Shown here piece by piece: positions 63,378 to 64,000 of a stretch of DNA of 64,000 bases. Origin of the DNA: Virgibacillus proomii (lineage in GTDB: Bacteria > Bacillota > Bacilli > Bacillales > Amphibacillaceae); contig NZ_FUFN01000009.1 of the NCBI RefSeq assembly GCF_900162615.1, positions 293,176 to 357,175 on the forward strand. Direction: 5' to 3'. A model generated the notes under the pieces. It saw nothing but the letters and a program-made list of their open reading frames with translations, ran no database searches and was not told the origin of the DNA. The position numbers and the translations under genes were made by a program. The number at the start of each line of letters is the position of its first letter. Within the stretch, counting starts at the first letter, position 1.

Positions 63378-64000
63378 ATATATTGAAAACAATCTTGTCT
63401 TTAACCATGACGGGGAATGTTTTGTGTATTATGAATTACTCCCTTATAATTATTCGTTTCTTTCACCAGACGAAAAAATACAAGTACACGATCACTTCCG
63501 TCAATTAATTGCACAAAATCAAGATGGAAAAATTCATGCTTTACAAATTAGTACGGCAAGCAGTATCCGATCGGTACAGGAGCGAAGTAAAGAGTTAGTG
63601 ACAGGACGATTAAAAGAAGTTGCTTATGAGCGTATTGATGACCAAACGGAAGCCCTAGTTTCTATGATTGGTGAACATCAAGTAGACTATCGTTTTTTTA
63701 TCGGTTTTAAACTGTTGCTGAATGAAGAAGAAGTCAGTATGAAAGCAATGGGAAAAAATATTAAAAATTCACTATCTTCATTCGTCCGTGATGTAAACCA
63801 CCACCTAATGGGGGATTTTGTCTCGATGCCACATGAAGAAATGAGACGTTTTTCTAAAATGGAATCGTTATTACAAAACAAAATATCTAGGCGTTTTAAA
63901 GTACGCCCTCTAGATAAAAATGACTTTGGCTATCTGAGTGAACATCTTCATGGACAAACGGGAATTGCTTATGACGAATATGACTATGCCCTACCTCTAA
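63361..64000 (+). CDS. VirB4-type conjugation ATPase (Tn916 Orf16), partial
   Basis: ATG at 63361; the frame is open to the window end (213 codons). MRYPIKYIENNLVFNHDGECFVYYELLPYNYSFLSP and LQISTASSIRSVQERSKEL match the N-terminal domain of Tn916 Orf16/ConE; the Walker motifs lie beyond the window. Confidence 0.9.
   Translation, partial: MRYPIKYIENNLVFNHDGECFVYYELLPYNYSFLSPDEKIQVHDHFRQLIAQNQDGKIHALQISTASSIRSVQERSKELVTGRLKEVAYERIDDQTEALVSMIGEHQVDYRFFIGFKLLLNEEEVSMKAMGKNIKNSLSSFVRDVNHHLMGDFVSMPHEEMRRFSKMESLLQNKISRRFKVRPLDKNDFGYLSEHLHGQTGIAYDEYDYALPL

Overview
The window is AT-rich DNA from a low-GC Gram-positive bacterium. Its features point to a Bacillaceae of the Oceanobacillus/Virgibacillus/Lentibacillus kind: Bacillus-type Shine-Dalgarno sequences, TTG starts, guanine riboswitches, PurR boxes, a T-box, LicT antitermination, and the B. 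subtilis order pbuG ... yebE - purE - purK read on the minus strand. The genus is an inference; there is no rRNA or other marker gene to settle it.

Left part (1-31 kb), mostly chromosomal backbone: partial purK and purE under a PurR-box promoter plus purine riboswitch; a DUF2179 membrane protein; Hsp20; a MOSC protein; MsrA; an MFS transporter; a chemoreceptor CZB remnant; the PbuG purine permease with its own PurR boxes and riboswitch; a galactitol-type PTS operon with a TIM-like isomerase, a YjbQ protein and a class II aldolase (sugar unknown); an arsR/arsB/arsC operon with an arsD stub; a DUF4256 protein; a YcbLMNO-like two-component/ABC module; a T-box-led but broken second serS; and a serine catabolism block (YheO-type regulator, sdaAB, sdaAA, serine/threonine transporter). 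Several dispersed, strongly folded non-coding repeats sit between these genes.

Middle part (31-42 kb), an island built from mobile-element debris: IS3 and ISL3 remnants, a palindromic mini-element, a phage terminase stub, a Fur-regulated oxidoreductase, a chloramphenicol acetyltransferase and an ICE scar. Inside it lies the most interesting system: a minus-strand operon starting with a 21-codon peptide gene (37808-37873) with a perfect ribosome-binding site, then a ThiF/MccB-type E1 adenylyltransferase, an M50-type membrane metalloprotease and two ABC ATPase/permease pairs. It looks like a ribosomally made, modified peptide (RiPP) system that combines MccB-like activation chemistry with YydHIJ-like processing and transport.

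Right part: 42-50 kb is a beta-glucoside operon (GH4 and GH1 phospho-beta-glucosidases, LicT, the PTS BglP, an eroded GH3 lipoprotein, a Cof-type phosphatase). Then 50.9-53.2 kb holds a broken MerR regulator and an ABC transporter. From about 53.6 kb to the end is a Tn916/ICEBs1-type conjugative element: integrase remnant, a DUF4062 + membrane-protein cargo pair (possible defence), Orf23/Orf22, TcpA coupling protein, oriT, an Orf20 relaxase with an early stop codon, TcpD, a MepB-like cargo gene, ArdA, a MarR-rhodanese cargo pair, TcpE and the start of the VirB4-type ATPase.
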